Positions 23,423-31,908 of a stretch of DNA of 35,994 nucleotides are shown one piece after another (within the stretch, counting starts at the first letter, position 1; every line of letters begins with the position of its first letter). Location: contig JAFUFS010000064.1 of NCBI GenBank assembly GCA_017469745.1, positions 1-35,994 on the forward strand, in the 5' to 3' direction. The translations under genes were made by a program, and so were the position numbers. This DNA comes from Bacteroidales bacterium (GTDB lineage: Bacteria; Bacteroidota; Bacteroidia; Bacteroidales; UBA932). Below the pieces are notes generated by a model, which ran no database searches, was not told the DNA's origin, and worked only from the letters and a program-made list of their open reading frames with translations.

Positions 23423-24445
23423 TTATAGCTCCACTACTTTATATTTGGTAGACCCCATTCCGTTTCCCTCGGCGCGGTAGACGATGCGGACACCATGCCT
23501 CTGATTGATCCTGTCGATGAGGGCCTTGGTGTCGTTGTTCTCGTCGTTCGGAAGGTTCATCACCTGGTCGAGGCAGAATTTGTCCAAAGCGACAGGGTCG
23601 AGTGAAGCGGCGATTCCGATGTCCTGGATGGTGGGTGCGTGGGGATTGCCATCGCAGTCGCAGTCGATTGAAATGTTGTTCATCACGTCGATGTAGACAA
23701 TGCCGTTCTTCGCCTTGAAATAGTCATGCACTGCCTGGGCTGCAGCTGCCATAGACTCGATGAAGGGAGTGTTCTTCTCAGGGGATTCGAACCAGCCTTC
23801 GGGAGCGTGGAGATCGCCTTCCGGGTTGGCTTCTTCAACCTGACCGGCAGAATGGATATTCACTTTGCCGTCAGATGAAGCAACTCCGATGGACGCGTTC
23901 TTAAGGACGCCGCCGAATCCGCCCATGGCGTGGCCCTTGAAGTGGGCGAGATTGATCATGAAATCGTAGTTCTGGATGTGTGAGCCCACGATGTCGTACT
24001 TGATCCACTTGTCATCCTTGACAGGAATCTTGATGCTGCCTTCTTCATCCATGATGTCCACCTTTGCGATGGCATTGTAGCCGTGTTCCTCGATGGTCTT
24101 TCGATGGATCTCGGTCTGCGAACGGCTTCCTCCGTAAGCTGTGTTGCACTCCACGAGGGTGCCTCCGACCTTCTGGACGAAGGGACCGATGAGCTCGGGA
24201 CGGAGATGATTCGAGAGCATGGATTCGCCAGTGGAGATCTTCACTGCGACATTGCCCTTGGCCTCTACACCGAGTGCTTCATAGATTTTGATCAGGCTCT
24301 CTGGGGTGATTTCCTTCGTGAAGTAGACTACAGATTCGCCGTCGCTGACGTTCTCTTTACCTTTCTTCGAATTGGCATTGCCGCATGAGGTGGTGATACC
24401 CACGACAAATGTTGCCAGAATGGTTAAAAATAGTATCCTCTTCAT
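23423..24445 (-). CDS. DUF362 domain lipoprotein, copy 1
   Basis: 340 residues. Signal with lipobox GITTSC21. The DUF362 domain is recognised from VAVKISTGES, SNHLRPELI, AHFKGHAMGGFGGVLKN, the Cys/Asp motif IDCDCDG and the closing DIGIAASLDPVALDKFCLD. In characterised relatives the domain occurs with ferredoxin modules and is thought to bind a metal or Fe-S centre; the role is unsettled. It has a close paralogue at 26349-27383 on the other strand, and a GDPD-like/esterase gene lies between them. The two copies share the same block order but differ in the segment after the conserved HSAG motif (this copy has a longer Glu/Pro-rich loop). A TATCTTTG -7 box lies upstream at 24483-24490. Confidence 0.88.
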   Translation of the reverse strand: MKRILFLTILATFVVGITTSCGNANSKKGKENVSDGESVVYFTKEITPESLIKIYEALGVEAKGNVAVKISTGESMLSNHLRPELIGPFVQKVGGTLVECNTAYGGSRSQTEIHRKTIEEHGYNAIAKVDIMDEEGSIKIPVKDDKWIKYDIVGSHIQNYDFMINLAHFKGHAMGGFGGVLKNASIGVASSDGKVNIHSAGQVEEANPEGDLHAPEGWFESPEKNTPFIESMAAAAQAVHDYFKAKNGIVYIDVMNNISIDCDCDGNPHAPTIQDIGIAASLDPVALDKFCLDQVMNLPNDENNDTKALIDRINQRHGVRIVYRAEGNGMGSTKYKVVEL

Positions 24446-24482
24446 AACTGTGTATTTATGTTTTATGGCTGATTATGTCTGG

Positions 24483-24490
24483 CAAAGATA
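24483..24490 (-). promoter_or_regulatory. -7 promoter box for DUF362 copy 1
   Basis: The minus strand reads TATCTTTG followed by CC, a match to TAnnTTTG, 37 bases before the ATG at 24445. The surrounding 24491-24560 is very A/T-rich and also serves as upstream region of the plus-strand GDPD-like gene. Confidence 0.5.
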
Positions 24491-24562
24491 ATTATTATTA
24501 TGAAAAATAATTATAAATTTGTTATACATCGAATTGTGCATAAGATTAAAAATTAAATAGTT

Positions 24563-26254
24563 ATGAAACATTTTCTACCCGTAGCGCTGCTTTTGTTTTC
24601 GCTGGTGGTGAGTGCACAGCATAGGGCTGATTCTTTGCTGTCCCTGTTGGCAGATCCATCTGGAAATGAGATACTTCCTGTTGCCCACATGGGGGATTGG
24701 CACGGTTCTTCCGAGAACTCGCTTCATGCCATCGGAAAGGCCGTTGACAAAGGTGCCGCCATCGTGTCTGTCTATCTCCAAAAGACAGCCGATGATGAGT
24801 TGATCATGTTCACGGATCCGACGCTGGACAGGATGACTGAAGGCACCGGCCCTGTGGCGGCAAAGACTCTTTCAGAAATCAAGGCCCTCAAAATGCGGGA
24901 ATACCGCGGCTTGATCGTGGACTGGCCGGTCCTTTCTTTGAAGGAGGGGATCGAGGCCACGAGGGGAAAAATCCTTCTGCGCGTCTTTGCCGACCCTTAC
25001 CTGAAGAAAGTTGAAGCGATCGTGAAAGAATCAGGGGCTGACCACGTGATTGTCAGCAGTGAAAAAAGGCCGTCCAAAGGTATCAAATGGATGCCTGTCG
25101 TGGACCTGGATGGAAAGAAGCCGCTGAAAGTGATAAAAAGGGTTCTCAAGGCAGCCCCTGTGGCTGTAGAACTCCGTTTTGCAAAAGATGACAACATATT
25201 CCTGGATGATGCTTTGAAAGTTCTTTCCGGGAAGACGCGCATCTGCATGAGCACCATGAAGGAAGGTCTCTCCGGGAGCCACGTCGATGTGCAGCGCGGG
25301 GTTGATCCCGAGCCTGTCTGGGGAGAACTGAGAAAGATGGGAGCAACCCTTATCCAGACCGATGAGCTCAAGCCTTTGATGATCTACCTGACCGGAAAGG
25401 AATTAGGCCCGCCTTCCGGCAAGCGTCCAGGGGGTGATCCCGTGAATCCCGGTCAGTTCGTCAATCGTACATTCAATGAGGGGCAGGCTTCACTGCCTTA
25501 CAACCTCTATCTCCCAGTGGAATATGACGGCATCAAGAAATACCCTCTGGTCGTGTTCGTGCATGATGCGGGACGAATAAGCAATGATCCCACCTTGTCT
25601 GCTACGCTGGAAGGGGCTAAGGCATGGACGACGGAAGAAAGCCAAGCAAAGAATCCTTGCATTGTCCTGGCTCCACAGTTCGTTACCAACACCCTTGGTG
25701 GCGGGAAAGGGTCTTTGAGCCAGCAAGACTTGACCCTGCATCTTATTCAGAGTGTCTGCAAGGAATTCTCAGTGGATGAGGACAGGATTTATGGCACAGG
25801 CCAGTCGATGGGATGCATGCAGACCATGGCGATGTGCATGACCCATCCCGACCTGTTCGCCGCTTGCTTGCTGGTTTCCGGCCAGTTGGATCCTGAACAA
25901 TGCGATGCTCTCTTTGACAAGAAACTCTGGATCGTGGTCTCAGAAGATGACCAGCGTGCTTTCCCAGGGATGAATGCGCTTACTGACTATTTGAAAACCA
26001 AGGGCGCCGGGGTTGCCTATGCCTCAATTCCAGCCCAGCTCTCGCAGGATGCCTATCATCATTTGGCTGATTCCCTGATTGCCTGCGGGACTAACATCAA
26101 GTATGTTTCCCTTGCAGCAGGGACTCTCCCCGAAGAAGAATTACAGAAGTTCTCGAAGGGCGGAGCCGTGGCTCACATGGCATCGTTCGATGTGATCTAT
26201 CGGATCGATGCTTTCAGGGAGTGGCTGTTTACCCAGAAGAAAGGCGAAAACTGA
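24563..26254 (+). CDS. Fusion of a degenerate GDPD-like domain with an exported esterase (PHB-depolymerase-like)
   Basis: 563 residues with a Sec signal (LLFSLVVSAQ). Residues 38-275 follow the glycerophosphodiester phosphodiesterase barrel: AHMGDWHGSSENSLHAI (HRG/PEN region, His42 kept) and LIMFTDPTLDRMTEGTG (HDPTLDRTT region). However, the metal-binding ExD pair is S69/Y71 and the second catalytic His is T84, so the barrel is probably inactive. Residues 300-560 form an alpha/beta-hydrolase with FVHDAG, IYGTGQSMGCMQ (nucleophile S415) and a C-terminal His in AVAHMASF or YHHLAD. The barrel may bind rather than cleave a ligand. It stands alone on the plus strand between the two DUF362 genes; the downstream copy has its own -7 box. 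Confidence 0.82.
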   Translation: MKHFLPVALLLFSLVVSAQHRADSLLSLLADPSGNEILPVAHMGDWHGSSENSLHAIGKAVDKGAAIVSVYLQKTADDELIMFTDPTLDRMTEGTGPVAAKTLSEIKALKMREYRGLIVDWPVLSLKEGIEATRGKILLRVFADPYLKKVEAIVKESGADHVIVSSEKRPSKGIKWMPVVDLDGKKPLKVIKRVLKAAPVAVELRFAKDDNIFLDDALKVLSGKTRICMSTMKEGLSGSHVDVQRGVDPEPVWGELRKMGATLIQTDELKPLMIYLTGKELGPPSGKRPGGDPVNPGQFVNRTFNEGQASLPYNLYLPVEYDGIKKYPLVVFVHDAGRISNDPTLSATLEGAKAWTTEESQAKNPCIVLAPQFVTNTLGGGKGSLSQQDLTLHLIQSVCKEFSVDEDRIYGTGQSMGCMQTMAMCMTHPDLFAACLLVSGQLDPEQCDALFDKKLWIVVSEDDQRAFPGMNALTDYLKTKGAGVAYASIPAQLSQDAYHHLADSLIACGTNIKYVSLAAGTLPEEELQKFSKGGAVAHMASFDVIYRIDAFREWLFTQKKGEN

Positions 26255-26318
26255 CCGAATCGGGAATAATGGTAAAACAAACTGTAAAAGAGGTAAATCC
26301 CATAGGGCGTTTTTGTGG

Positions 26319-26326
26319 TATCTTTG
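26319..26326 (+). promoter_or_regulatory. -7 promoter box for DUF362 copy 2
   Basis: TATCTTTG, followed by CC, lies 22 bases before ATG 26349. The same core precedes DUF362 copy 1. It supports the start at 26349 rather than the longer frame from 26208. Confidence 0.55.
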
Positions 26327-26348
26327 CCACGTGAAAAACTCTTTGAAT

Positions 26349-27383
26349 ATGAAACGAATAATCATTATTCCCATTATCCTTTCCGCCGCCATGCTCATGG
26401 CAGCGTCGACGTGTACGGAAATGATTGATGAAACTGAAGTCCAGGAATCATCCCAGCTTGAAGTTCCTTCAACTCGAACCCCTGATCCGAACGCCCCTAA
26501 TGTCTACTTTACTTCTGACATCACCCCCGAAGGCCTGGTTAAGGTCTACGAGGCTCTGGGAGTGAAAGCAAGCGGAAGGGTGGCCGTGAAGATCTCTACC
26601 GGTGAATCCTCTCATAGCAATCACCTGCGTCCGGAATTGATCAAGAATCTGGTCCAGACTGTAGGCGGCACCCTTGTAGAGTGCAATACAGCCTATGGTG
26701 GTAACCGCTCTACAACCGAAAAGCATCTGAAGGCTATCGAGGAGCGTGGTTACAACGACATCGCAAAGGTCGATATCATGGATTCTGAAGGTACCATCGA
26801 CATTCCCGTGGTGGACGAAAAATGGATCAAGTACGACCGTGTTGGAAGCCATCTCCAGAATTATGACTTCATGATCAATCTCGCTCATTTCAAGGGACAT
26901 GCGATGGGAGGTTTCGGCGGTGTCCTGAAGAACCAGAGCATCGGCGTGGCTTCATCGTCCGGAAAAGCATATATTCATTCTGCCGGGAAGAGCTTTACCA
27001 ACCCATGGGGGAATAACAATCAGGATTCCTTCCTGGAGTCGATGGCAGCTGCAGCTCAGGCGGTCCACAACTATTTCAAGCAAGAAGGCCGGAACATCAT
27101 CTACATCAACGTGATGAATAATATGTCGGTCGACTGCGACTGCGACGGGTCTCCTGCTTCTCCGAAACTCAAGGACATCGGAATCCTTGCTTCTACAGAC
27201 CCGGTTGCCCTGGACCAGGCGTGCCTGGACCTGGTGTTCAATCACTCCGATGCTGAAGGTGACGATTCCCAACCGCTCCAGAAGAGGATCAACGATCTGC
27301 ACGGCACTCACATTACTGAATATGCTGAAGGAATCGGACTTGGTACACGTAAGTATAACATCGTGAATATTAATCAGAAATAA
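26349..27383 (+). CDS. DUF362 domain lipoprotein, copy 2
   Basis: 344 residues from ATG 26349, chosen because it follows a -7 box and gives a signal peptide with lipobox-like MAASTC22. The domain matches copy 1 block by block: TPEGLVKVYEALGVKASG, VAVKISTGESSHSNHLRPEL, TAYGGNRSTTEKH, AHFKGHAMGGFGGVLKNQS, VDCDCDGSPASP and ILASTDPVALDQACLD. A short linker rich in Glu and Ser follows the signal. It is followed after 5 bases by a flavodoxin lipoprotein, forming a two-gene operon, so a DUF362 protein and a flavodoxin probably work together at the outer face of the cytoplasmic membrane. The partner substrate is unknown. Confidence 0.88.
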   Translation: MKRIIIIPIILSAAMLMAASTCTEMIDETEVQESSQLEVPSTRTPDPNAPNVYFTSDITPEGLVKVYEALGVKASGRVAVKISTGESSHSNHLRPELIKNLVQTVGGTLVECNTAYGGNRSTTEKHLKAIEERGYNDIAKVDIMDSEGTIDIPVVDEKWIKYDRVGSHLQNYDFMINLAHFKGHAMGGFGGVLKNQSIGVASSSGKAYIHSAGKSFTNPWGNNNQDSFLESMAAAAQAVHNYFKQEGRNIIYINVMNNMSVDCDCDGSPASPKLKDIGILASTDPVALDQACLDLVFNHSDAEGDDSQPLQKRINDLHGTHITEYAEGIGLGTRKYNIVNINQK

Positions 27384-27388
27384 GAGAT

Positions 27389-27949
27389 ATGAAAAGATTT
27401 GCACTGGCAGTAGCGGCATTGGCGATGGTCCTTACCGCATGTGGACAGAACAGACAGAAGAAAACTGCAAATAACAATGAAATGAAAACGCTGGTAGCCT
27501 ATTTCTCTGCAACCGGTACAACTGAGAGCCTGGCGAAGAACATCGCCGAAGTGACCGGCGGTACCCTCTATGAGATTACCCCTGAGGTCCGTTATACTGA
27601 TGCAGATCTTGACTGGAGAAACCAGAATTCCAGAAGTTCTGTTGAGATGAAGGACAAGTCTTCGCGTCCTGCTATCGTCAAGAATCTCAAGGACGCAGGA
27701 AAGTATGACACCATTTACATCGGATTCCCTGTTTGGTGGTACACGGCTCCTACAATCATCAACACCTTCCTGGAGGCCTATGATTTCACTGGGAAGACCG
27801 TGATATTCTTCGCCACTTCCGGAGGCAGTTCCATCGACAGGGCGAACGAAGAGTTCAAGGCGAAATATCCCGATCTGAACTGGAAGGCCGGAAAGGTCCT
27901 TAACGGAGCCTCAAAGGCTGATGTCAAGGCCTGGGTCGAATCTCTTTAA
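27389..27949 (+). CDS. Flavodoxin lipoprotein
   Basis: 186 residues. Signal with lipobox MVLTAC18. The mature protein is a regular flavodoxin of the FMN type: TLVAYFSATGTTESLAKNI (intact phosphate loop ATGTTE), YIGFPVWWYTAPTIINTFLE and VIFFATSGGSSIDRANEEF (third FMN loop with SGGS). Of the four flavodoxin-like proteins in the window, this has the most canonical FMN loop. It follows DUF362 copy 2 by 5 bases. The end is 10 bases from the stop of the convergent small gene, leaving no room for a separate terminator. Confidence 0.9.
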   Translation: MKRFALAVAALAMVLTACGQNRQKKTANNNEMKTLVAYFSATGTTESLAKNIAEVTGGTLYEITPEVRYTDADLDWRNQNSRSSVEMKDKSSRPAIVKNLKDAGKYDTIYIGFPVWWYTAPTIINTFLEAYDFTGKTVIFFATSGGSSIDRANEEFKAKYPDLNWKAGKVLNGASKADVKAWVESL

Positions 27950-27959
27950 CAGTACTGTT

Positions 27960-28298
27960 CTATCCAAGTCGTGTTTCATTCAGGGGATGCTCCCAGTCGA
28001 CGGAGGCTTCATGCTCAGTTGCGATGGCATCTACCTCGCTCCTGATGGATTCCAGTAAAACGGCTTCACGTTTTTTTGAGCGGCGGCCGGGTGCATTGTA
28101 GATTTCCTTTTCGAAATACGCATCGTAAGACACTTTGAAGTCTTCGTCATCTATGTGAGGAAAGAACGAGACGGCTACCTTGTACGAGATCATCCCGGCT
28201 TCTGAGTCCGAAACCAATAAGACCAGTGCGCCACGACGCTCCACGCCGGAGAAAGTCCCCTTCGCCTTGAAATACTGTGAATAAACGTTAATCTCCAT
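27960..28298 (-). CDS. Small hypothetical protein
   Basis: 112 residues from ATG 28298; an upstream TTG at 28310 would add four residues. No signal peptide or membrane segment. The sequence is acidic with a strand-rich first half (INVYSQYFKAKGTFSG, GALVLLVSDSEAG, SYKVAVSFFPH) and a basic patch (GRRSKKREAV) before a helical C-terminus. I do not recognise a family. It lies 33 bases downstream of the DUF2461 gene on the same strand, so it is probably the last gene of that operon. Confidence 0.6.
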   Translation of the reverse strand: MEINVYSQYFKAKGTFSGVERRGALVLLVSDSEAGMISYKVAVSFFPHIDDEDFKVSYDAYFEKEIYNAPGRRSKKREAVLLESIRSEVDAIATEHEASVDWEHPLNETRLG

Positions 28299-28331
28299 AG
28301 CAGAGGACAAAACTAATAAATCTTTGCGTTA

Positions 28332-29027
28332 TTAGAAATCCAGGCTGCTGAAATATTCCTTTTTCTCCTCCCGGACGAAATCGATTGCTCGGTTGATGTA
28401 ATCCAGGAAAGGCTTGGTGGTCTTGAAGATATCCACAAGTCGGGATGCCAGATCCTTCGATGTGATGAACCTGTCTTCCGGAGCATAGTACAGGCAGAAG
28501 GCCTTGAGCTTATAGTAAGTGGCATCAAGGGAGTCGGCAGGGAATGGAGCAGGGACCCTCTTAAGGGCTCCACGCTCGTCGATCATGAGGCGGGGATCCA
28601 CCTCCGAGAGGATCTTCCTGAAATCCCCGCCGCCCAACTGGATGTCCTCTCGGATTACCTTAAGCACCTCGGGAGGACACCAGATGTCGCCGATGGCTAT
28701 CATGTTGCCGTAGGCCTTGGCTCCGACATGGAAATAATACCCGCTGTAGCCTGACTTCTTTCCGCCGCGGTTGATATATATTCCCAAGTGTGTCTTGTAA
28801 GGGGTCTTGTCCTTACTGAACCTCAGGTCACGGTAGATGCGATAAGTGCAGTCCTTCGGGGACAGGGGACCGATAGTGTCATCAAAACTCCTTATGCCCG
28901 AAAGCAGTTCGCCGGCAAGCGTCTCCACTGCAGCCTTGGAGGCCAAATAGCGGTCCTTGTTGGCGTCGAACCACTCCTTGTTGTTGTTCAGTGACAGGTC
29001 CTGAAGGAATCTCAGTGTCTCTTTCAT
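28332..29027 (-). CDS. DUF2461 domain-containing protein
   Basis: 231 residues, the usual length for this family (TIGR02453). Signature segments are visible: LRFLQDLSLNNNKEWFDANKDRY at the start, YRIYRDLRFSKDKTPYKTHLG in the middle, and GYYFHVG. The family is cytoplasmic and its function is unknown. The ATG overlaps the stop of the upstream flavodoxin (TGATG), indicating cotranslation. The downstream small gene follows after 33 bases. Confidence 0.9.
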   Translation of the reverse strand: MKETLRFLQDLSLNNNKEWFDANKDRYLASKAAVETLAGELLSGIRSFDDTIGPLSPKDCTYRIYRDLRFSKDKTPYKTHLGIYINRGGKKSGYSGYYFHVGAKAYGNMIAIGDIWCPPEVLKVIREDIQLGGGDFRKILSEVDPRLMIDERGALKRVPAPFPADSLDATYYKLKAFCLYYAPEDRFITSKDLASRLVDIFKTTKPFLDYINRAIDFVREEKKEYFSSLDF

Positions 29028-29593
29028 CAGTCTTTGCCTCCGGTCACGAATTTTTCAATCTCCTTGTCGGCGTTTTTGACCTTGGAACCCTGGATGGAAA
29101 GGCCTTGGGCTATTGTTGCTGAGGGGATTGCAGCCTTAAGGTCGCGGAGTGACTGTCCGAAGCCGCTGCCTTCATGGGTCGTGAAAGGAATGACAGTCTT
29201 GCCCTTCCAGTCGTGAGCCTCAAGGAATGTGGCGACGCACATCGGATATGTTCCCCACCAGCAAGGCCAGCCGAGATAGATGGTATCGTACTTGGAGATG
29301 TCGATGTCGGCCTTGAGTTCGGTCCTGGCCTTATCTGCAAGCTCCTTCTTTGCCTCGTCAGTGCATTTCATGTAGTCGGCTGAATATTCCTTGACGGTTT
29401 CCAGGCGGAAGATGTCTGCGCCGGTGAGTTTCTGGATCTTTTCGGCAACTACTTCAGTGTTGCCTTTCTTCAGGTTGACTATGCCTTCGGAAGTGTAGTT
29501 CTGCCCGGTGCGGGAATAGTAGACAACAAGGGTCTGGGCGTTCATTGCCAAGGCCGAGAAGGCCAGAATGGCAATAAAGATTATCTTTTTCAT
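29027..29593 (-). CDS. Exported flavodoxin-like protein
   Basis: 188 residues. A Sec signal without lipobox (IAILAFSALAMNAQ) is followed by TLVVYYSRTGQNYTSEG, a flavodoxin loop with an insertion of about 12 residues carrying LKKGNTEVVAEKI. Later blocks are LGWPCWWGTYPMCVATFLE and GKTVIPFTTHEGSGFGQSL, close to the third FMN loop (HEGSG). The neighbour upstream (29593-30111) has the same insertion and the same HEGSG loop but no signal peptide, so the two are paralogues with different locations. The ATG overlaps the neighbour's stop (TAATG). The likely role is FMN-dependent electron transfer or quinone reduction. Confidence 0.9.
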   Translation of the reverse strand: MKKIIFIAILAFSALAMNAQTLVVYYSRTGQNYTSEGIVNLKKGNTEVVAEKIQKLTGADIFRLETVKEYSADYMKCTDEAKKELADKARTELKADIDISKYDTIYLGWPCWWGTYPMCVATFLEAHDWKGKTVIPFTTHEGSGFGQSLRDLKAAIPSATIAQGLSIQGSKVKNADKEIEKFVTGGKD

Positions 29594-30111
29594 TATTTGG
29601 CTTGTGTTATAATAAGCTTGACTTCACGGTCGCAATTAGGTGCTGATGCGCCATGGATGGCCACTCCTGCAGTGATATTGGCATCCGGAACGGCCATTTT
29701 GATCTGGCGGATGCTGCCGCCCATGCCGCTGCCTTCGTGAGAGCAGAAGGGAACGATCTTCTTTCCGGAGAAATCGTAGCTCTCCAGGAAGGTGAATACC
29801 GCCATCGGAGGAAGACCCCACCAGCATGGATAGCCAAGGATTATGGTGTCGTACTGGTCCATGTTTTCAACCTTTGCAGTAAGCTCAGGACGAGCCTTTT
29901 CACGAAGTTCCTCCTTGGCCTCTTCGATGCAGACCATATAGTCATCGGAATATTTCTTTACGGTGTCGATCTGGAAGACATCGGCATCAGGAATCTGAGC
30001 CTTGATCTTCTCGACGATAATCTCGTTATTACCCTTTTTGAGGAAGCGGACTCCGCCGTTCACCCAGTTCTCTCCGCGGCGGGAGTAGAAAGCTATAAGT
30101 GTCTTAGCCAT
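29593..30111 (-). CDS. Cytoplasmic flavodoxin-like protein
   Basis: 172 residues. It begins directly with TLIAFYSRRGENWVNGG, so no signal peptide is present. It shares the inserted KKGNNEIIVEKIK block, the LGYPCWWGLPPMAVFTFLE block and IVPFCSHEGSGMGGS with the exported paralogue downstream. It is the first gene of a four-gene series (flavodoxin, flavodoxin, DUF2461, small protein) with TAATG and TGATG overlaps. A good promoter (TTG, then TACTTTTG) lies just upstream. FMN binding is expected from the family. Confidence 0.9.
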   Translation of the reverse strand: MAKTLIAFYSRRGENWVNGGVRFLKKGNNEIIVEKIKAQIPDADVFQIDTVKKYSDDYMVCIEEAKEELREKARPELTAKVENMDQYDTIILGYPCWWGLPPMAVFTFLESYDFSGKKIVPFCSHEGSGMGGSIRQIKMAVPDANITAGVAIHGASAPNCDREVKLIITQAK

Positions 30112-30149
30112 AGTATCGGATAGTCTTTAATGCATTTATGTTTCTGATG

Positions 30150-30178
30150 CAAAAGTACTACTCCCGATTGAAATGCAA
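30150..30178 (-). promoter_or_regulatory. Promoter of the flavodoxin-DUF2461 operon
   Basis: On the minus strand a TTG (30178-30176) is followed after 18 bases by TACTTTTG (30157-30150), fitting the Bacteroidota -33/-7 pattern. The ATG of the first flavodoxin is 38 bases downstream. Confidence 0.55.
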
Positions 30179-30224
30179 CATATCCGTTTTTCTGAAAGAT
30201 TTATCAATTTTGGATTAAATCCTT

Positions 30225-31886
30225 CTAAGATTTCCATCCTTCTGTGAATTCTTCGCTTTCCCCGTGAGGGGTGAATTGAGCGGAGTTAAGACCGGCGGTA
30301 CCGCTTCCCGGGAGGATGCGTCCTGACTTGTCACGGCCCTTCCACGGTTGCTTAAGCTGCTCGATCTTACTTCGCTCCATTGAAGTCTCGCGGCTTTGTC
30401 CGTATAGCCAGTCGAATGAATAGTCCAACTGATAGCCGTACTTCCAGGTAGCCATGTGGTTGCCGCGTGTGAATCCCACCCAGGCAATGCCGCCTCCGGG
30501 ATTCATGCTGCACTTGCTGGCCACGGCTTTACCCTTGGCCTCCTGCTCCGGAATCGGCAAGAACGGATCCCATTCATCGTAAGGAACGGTGACCCCGGCC
30601 GCAGCATAATATTCAGCTGCATACTTCCACTCACCGTAGGCCATGGGGTCGGCCGTGCAGGTCTGAACCAGGATATTGTCGTCGGAGACCATGTAGTACC
30701 AGTTGCGCCAGTTGTCCTTGTCCAGGCCCCAGCCGTTGAAACTGATGGGATCGGTTTCGGGGGTGCGGTCGCCGCCGTTCTGGTGCAGTTTGTCATAGTT
30801 GTTGCTCCACTGGGCGCCGGTTGCGATGACTCCGCCGAAGAAATTGTCCCGCATGGCAGACATGTCCAGAATCGCCATTCCACCCATCGACTGGCCGGTG
30901 CCGTAGATGCGGTTTTCGTCGATAAAGTCTGCGTACCGCCCGAGGAGACTGTCGGTCAATTCCCAGATAGCTGTCAAGGCTTCGCTTGCAGCAACCAGGT
31001 CATTGGTCGTGCGGCGGCTCTCTTCGATCTGGGGGACAAGGACGATTGCACCTCTCTCAGCGTGCTTGACGGCTGCTCTTGAGGAAGTTATCCCCGCCAT
31101 CGGGTCGGACTGGTTGGCCCCAGCATGCTCCATGTGGAGGACAAAAGGAACCTTGCCGTCCAGCTTTTCGAGGTCATTGGGAACATAGAGGGCATAGGGG
31201 AGTTCGAAGTCATAATATTCACCGGTGTACTCGCTGTAGCAATACTTGGCGTGGAAGGCATCTTCACCGATGCGGTGAAGCGTCCATCCACTGCCGGGAG
31301 CGAACTCGTAAAGGATGATGCCATCCTTGTCGGTGTCATATTCCTTCATCCTGCGGCCGCGGAACTCCTTTTCAACCTCTTTGTAGTTGGTGAATATGGA
31401 ATCGCTTGGCTCTACGATTCCTCCCACTGTCTGCACAGGCTTTACCTGCCTGGCTCCGGCGAGCATGGCCGTCGTGTAGGAGAGGTTTGCGGCGGACAGG
31501 ATGTAATCCGTGTTCACCTCGATGATGACATATTTCCCTTTGTCCTTTCCGCCGTCAGTGGAGATCGCAGGCTCAGAATTGACATACACCTTCGTAATGC
31601 TCCCTTCGTTACCGGGGACACCATCCTTGTCAGTTTCGATGACTCTTTCAAAGCCATTCTGCTTCTCTTGGAGCAGGGTGTAATCCACGATCTCGAAGGT
31701 CTCGGAGGAGACGGATCCTGCCTTTACGTTGCGGTCATATTCCACGATTATCGCAGAGCATTTGGCTCCTTCCAAATCCACAAAACCATAAGACTTTACG
31801 CTCTTGATGGCATCGGATGCCGGAGTGGATCCAGCGCACGAAAACAGGCCTGAAACAGCTGCCAGAAGTAGGAGAATTCTTCGCAT
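30225..31886 (-). CDS. Exported esterase/peptidase-like lipoprotein with N-terminal beta domain
   Basis: 553 residues from ATG 31886 (an upstream TTG at 31901 would lengthen the signal). The lipobox is GLFSC17. Residues 25-175 are strand-rich (FVDLEGAKCSAIIVEYDRNV, YVIIEVNTDYIL), like the Ig-type domain that precedes PHB-depolymerase-like esterases. The catalytic domain (about 220-500) has LPYALYVPND, FVLHMEHAGANQSD, the nucleophile elbow RIYGTGQSMGGMA (S333) and a His in GNHMATW. The elbow is the same as in the GDPD-esterase fusion at 24563, so the two share a family. It has a good own promoter overlapping the end of the MFS gene. It likely cleaves an ester at the cell envelope. Confidence 0.85.
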   Translation of the reverse strand: MRRILLLLAAVSGLFSCAGSTPASDAIKSVKSYGFVDLEGAKCSAIIVEYDRNVKAGSVSSETFEIVDYTLLQEKQNGFERVIETDKDGVPGNEGSITKVYVNSEPAISTDGGKDKGKYVIIEVNTDYILSAANLSYTTAMLAGARQVKPVQTVGGIVEPSDSIFTNYKEVEKEFRGRRMKEYDTDKDGIILYEFAPGSGWTLHRIGEDAFHAKYCYSEYTGEYYDFELPYALYVPNDLEKLDGKVPFVLHMEHAGANQSDPMAGITSSRAAVKHAERGAIVLVPQIEESRRTTNDLVAASEALTAIWELTDSLLGRYADFIDENRIYGTGQSMGGMAILDMSAMRDNFFGGVIATGAQWSNNYDKLHQNGGDRTPETDPISFNGWGLDKDNWRNWYYMVSDDNILVQTCTADPMAYGEWKYAAEYYAAAGVTVPYDEWDPFLPIPEQEAKGKAVASKCSMNPGGGIAWVGFTRGNHMATWKYGYQLDYSFDWLYGQSRETSMERSKIEQLKQPWKGRDKSGRILPGSGTAGLNSAQFTPHGESEEFTEGWKS

Positions 31887-31908
31887 ATTCTTGTATTTCA
31901 ACTATATG

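Noticed and set aside
31125..31853. Plus-strand open frame of 242 codons opposite the esterase lipoprotein
   Set aside because: Antisense shadow of a gene with a clear signal peptide and GTGQSMG motif.
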